Shown here one piece after another: positions 58,115-64,000 of a DNA stretch of 64,000 nucleotides. The stretch comes from Bradyrhizobium retamae (GTDB lineage: Bacteria; Pseudomonadota; Alphaproteobacteria; Rhizobiales; Xanthobacteraceae). Location: positions 1-64,000 of the forward strand of contig NZ_LLYA01000057.1 of the NCBI RefSeq assembly GCF_001440415.1. Direction: 5' to 3'. Under the pieces are notes generated by a model that saw nothing but the letters and a program-made list of their open reading frames with translations, did not search any database and was not told where the DNA came from. Every line of letters begins with the position of its first letter. The stretch's first letter is position 1. Position numbers and translations under genes: made by a program.

Positions 58115-58145
58115 CTTTCGCCCCTTGCCGGGGCGAAAGTTTTTT
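58115..58145 (+). terminator. rho-independent terminator after mdh
   Basis: CTTTCGCCCC-TTGCC-GGGGCGAAAG followed by TTTTTT: a 10-bp perfect stem, 11 bp past the mdh stop. Confidence 0.95.
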
Positions 58146-58236
58146 CGGGGTTGCAGTTATATTGGTATATGGTATGCCAACTACCAATGCCGGTGAACTG
58201 TAGAACTCGCCGCTAAGGGTTTTGGGGAGCGTCCAA

Positions 58237-59436
<1,200 letters not shown>

Positions 59437-59438
59437 CG

Positions 59439-59915
59439 ATGGCTGACCATCTCGCCGCACCGACACCGCTGGAAGAACACCGCCGGCTCGCGGTTTTTGC
59501 GGGCGAGTGGGCGGGCGAGGAAATGGTCTATCCGTCGCGCTGGACCGCGGGCGGTCCGGCGACCTCGCATGTGGTCGCGCGCGTCGATCTCAACGGCTTC
59601 TACCTGATTCAGGACGCCCGTCAGATGCGCGACGGCAAGGAGGCTTTCGCCACCCACGGCGTGTTCACCTATGACCGCGACGATCGGACCTACAAATTAT
59701 TCTGGCACGATTCGCTCGGCTACTATTCGCCGGCACCGGCCTCCGGCGCCTGGATCGGCAACAAGTTGACCCTGGTGCGCGGCTCGCTGCGCGGCAATGC
59801 CCGCCACGTCTACGAAGTCGTCGACGACAACAACTACACCATGAAGATCCAGTTCTCGCCTGATGCCGAAGGATGGGCCGACGTGCTCACCGGCACGTAC
59901 CGTCGCATTCATTAA
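59439..59915 (+). CDS. DUF1579-like protein between sucC and sucD
   Basis: 158 residues. [20 protein letters not shown] near the start, then a beta-rich core including [21 protein letters not shown] and [11 protein letters not shown], which resemble the DUF1579 lipocalin-like family. No known catalytic residues. It begins 2 bp after the sucC stop and ends 38 bp before the sucD start, so it is translated within the sucCD message. Whether it affects the enzyme is unknown. Confidence 0.82.
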   Translation: MADHLAAPTPLEEHRRLAVFAGEWAGEEMVYPSRWTAGGPATSHVVARVDLNGFYLIQDARQMRDGKEAFATHGVFTYDRDDRTYKLFWHDSLGYYSPAPASGAWIGNKLTLVRGSLRGNARHVYEVVDDNNYTMKIQFSPDAEGWADVLTGTYRRIH

Positions 59916-59953
59916 CCCCTCGTTCACGGTCACCGAAGAAAGCGTTCGCAATC

Positions 59954-60838
59954 ATGTCCGTTCTGATCGACAGCAACACCAAAGTCATCTGCCAGGGTTT
60001 TACGGGCAAGAACGGCACGTTCCATTCGGAAGCCGCGATCGCGTATGGCACCAAGATGGTCGGCGGCACCTCGCCGGGTAAGGGCGGCTCGACGCATCTC
60101 GGCTTGCCCGTCTTCGACACCGTTCGTGAGGCGCGCGAGAAGACCGGCGCTGACGCCAGCGTGATCTATGTCCCGCCGCCGGGGGCGGCAGACGCGATCT
60201 GCGAAGCGATCGATGCGGAGATTCCGCTGATCGTCTGCATCACCGAGGGCATTCCGGTGCTGGACATGGTGCGCGTGAAGCGTTCGTTGTCGGGATCGAA
60301 ATCCCGCCTGATCGGGCCGAACTGCCCGGGCGTCATGACGGCGGGCGAATGCAAGATCGGCATCATGCCGGCCAACATCTTCAAGCCGGGCAGTGTCGGG
60401 ATCGTTTCCCGCTCGGGCACGTTGACCTATGAGGCCGTGTTCCAGACCACCCAGGAGGGCCTCGGCCAGACCACCGCGGTCGGTATCGGCGGCGACCCGG
60501 TCAAGGGCACCGAATTCATCGACGTGCTGGAGATGTTCCTCAAGGACGAGAAGACCACTTCGATCATCATGATCGGTGAAATCGGCGGCTCGGCCGAGGA
60601 AGACGCCGCCCAGTTCATCAAGGACGAGGCCAAGCGCGGCCGGAAAAAGCCGATGGTTGGCTTCATCGCCGGCGTCACCGCCCCTCCCGGCCGCCGCATG
60701 GGGCATGCCGGCGCCATCATTTCCGGCGGCAAGGGCGATGCCGGCTCCAAGACGGCGGCCATGGAAGCGGCCGGAATTACGGTGTCTCCGTCGCCGGCAC
60801 GGCTCGGACATACCCTTGCCGAAAAATTGAAGTCTTAA
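59954..60838 (+). CDS. sucD: succinyl-CoA synthetase alpha subunit
   Basis: 294 residues. CoA-binding [36 protein letters not shown], and the phosphohistidine region [20 protein letters not shown]. The start at 59954 ([12 protein letters not shown]) is the conserved N-terminus; a longer frame overlaps the DUF1579 gene. sucA follows 135 bp later. Confidence 0.98.
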   Translation: MSVLIDSNTKVICQGFTGKNGTFHSEAAIAYGTKMVGGTSPGKGGSTHLGLPVFDTVREAREKTGADASVIYVPPPGAADAICEAIDAEIPLIVCITEGIPVLDMVRVKRSLSGSKSRLIGPNCPGVMTAGECKIGIMPANIFKPGSVGIVSRSGTLTYEAVFQTTQEGLGQTTAVGIGGDPVKGTEFIDVLEMFLKDEKTTSIIMIGEIGGSAEEDAAQFIKDEAKRGRKKPMVGFIAGVTAPPGRRMGHAGAIISGGKGDAGSKTAAMEAAGITVSPSPARLGHTLAEKLKS

Positions 60839-60899
60839 TTCAGTTCTTGGTCCTTTTAGGCGGGAATATCCGTCTTAAATAGGGTAAAGCTTCTTACCG

Positions 60900-60926
60900 A
60901 GCTGGTTCGGGCCTCCCGGACCGGCT
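60900..60926. promoter_or_regulatory. GC-rich hairpin between sucD and sucA
   Basis: AGCTGGTTCGGG and CCCGGACCGGCT pair over 12 positions with two G-U pairs, loop CCT, followed by ACAGCGCC without a T-run. It lies 48 bp before the sucA ATG. It could be an mRNA-processing or stability hairpin; function not shown. Confidence 0.5.
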
Positions 60927-60973
60927 ACAGCGCCGTTTTCCACGCGCAAAGCGAAACTCACCAGGACGCCATC

Positions 60974-63931
<2,958 letters not shown>

Positions 63932-63946
63932 CAATTACCCCAAGCC

Positions 63947-64000
63947 GTCATGCCCGGGCAAAAGGCGCGCAGCGCTGTCTTCGCCCCAATGTCCCGGGCA
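63947..64000. repeat. palindromic repeat cut by the window edge
   Basis: CGTCATGCCCGGGCA starts at about 63947, and TGTCCCGGGCA runs to the edge. The beginning resembles the CCCGGGC-type repeat at 16145, so this is probably the start of another intergenic element between sucA and its next gene. Confidence 0.6.

Overview
This is a chromosomal segment of a Bradyrhizobium-like alphaproteobacterium (Nitrobacteraceae). The evidence is the high GC content, the close match I recall of several proteins (MatB, DapF, Asd, SdhA, SucA) to Bradyrhizobium and Rhodopseudomonas versions, the alphaproteobacterial mdh-sucC-sucD-sucA order, and many intergenic palindromes of the kind that fill Bradyrhizobium genomes. 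All family assignments come from reading translated sequence; no database search was run.

Layout. Positions 1-2569 are accessory-looking: a truncated IS transposase, an NTF2-like protein, a WYL regulator and about 850 bp without a convincing gene. Positions 2570-6027 hold the succinate dehydrogenase operon (sdhCDAB, minus strand), followed upstream by a LysR remnant. Positions 6704-9083 hold a divergent matB / SDR pair around a perfect palindrome. Positions 9426-11590 carry a fasciclin protein, a cytochrome b and a molybdopterin oxidoreductase. Positions 11625-16018 carry a Rieske fusion protein, a saccharopine-dehydrogenase-like reductase and an MFS transporter on the minus strand. Positions 16264-23771 are mostly biosynthetic housekeeping (leuB, asd, carbonic anhydrase, a CoA-ester lyase, leuD). 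Positions 23880-26091 hold four small secreted low-complexity proteins in an alternating array. Positions 26151-32966 contain leuC and the rplS-trmD / rimM-rpsP-ffh block, split by an oppositely oriented marR-DUF1398 pair. Positions 33458-40808 carry an MBL-fold protein, two secreted proteins, dapF, mtaB, a pseudouridine synthase, ftsY and yciB. Positions 40923-44359 carry an HhH protein and ccmABCDG (cytochrome c maturation). Positions 44585-63931 carry acnA, several small genes, the ybbA-ybbP/tesA locus, thpR, zapE, and the TCA block mdh, sucC, a DUF1579-like gene, sucD and sucA.

How the genes work together. Six enzymes or complexes of the TCA cycle are encoded here (aconitase, 2-oxoglutarate dehydrogenase E1, succinyl-CoA synthetase, succinate dehydrogenase, malate dehydrogenase), together with the last steps of leucine synthesis (leuB, leuC, leuD, at separate sites), lysine/threonine precursor synthesis (asd, dapF), both protein partners of the SRP pathway (ffh, ftsY), and haem delivery for cytochromes c. 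Most of the window is ordinary core genome.

The least ordinary parts are (i) the array of secreted His/Tyr/Gly-rich proteins, whose mature N-termini fall into two alternating types; (ii) the marR-DUF1398 pair inserted in the ribosomal/tRNA-modification block, with a symmetric palindrome that could place two promoters on the same DNA; (iii) the Rieske protein with a 480-residue unrecognised helical domain; and (iv) a family of mosaic intergenic palindromes. No tRNA, rRNA, CRISPR array or prophage was recognised.
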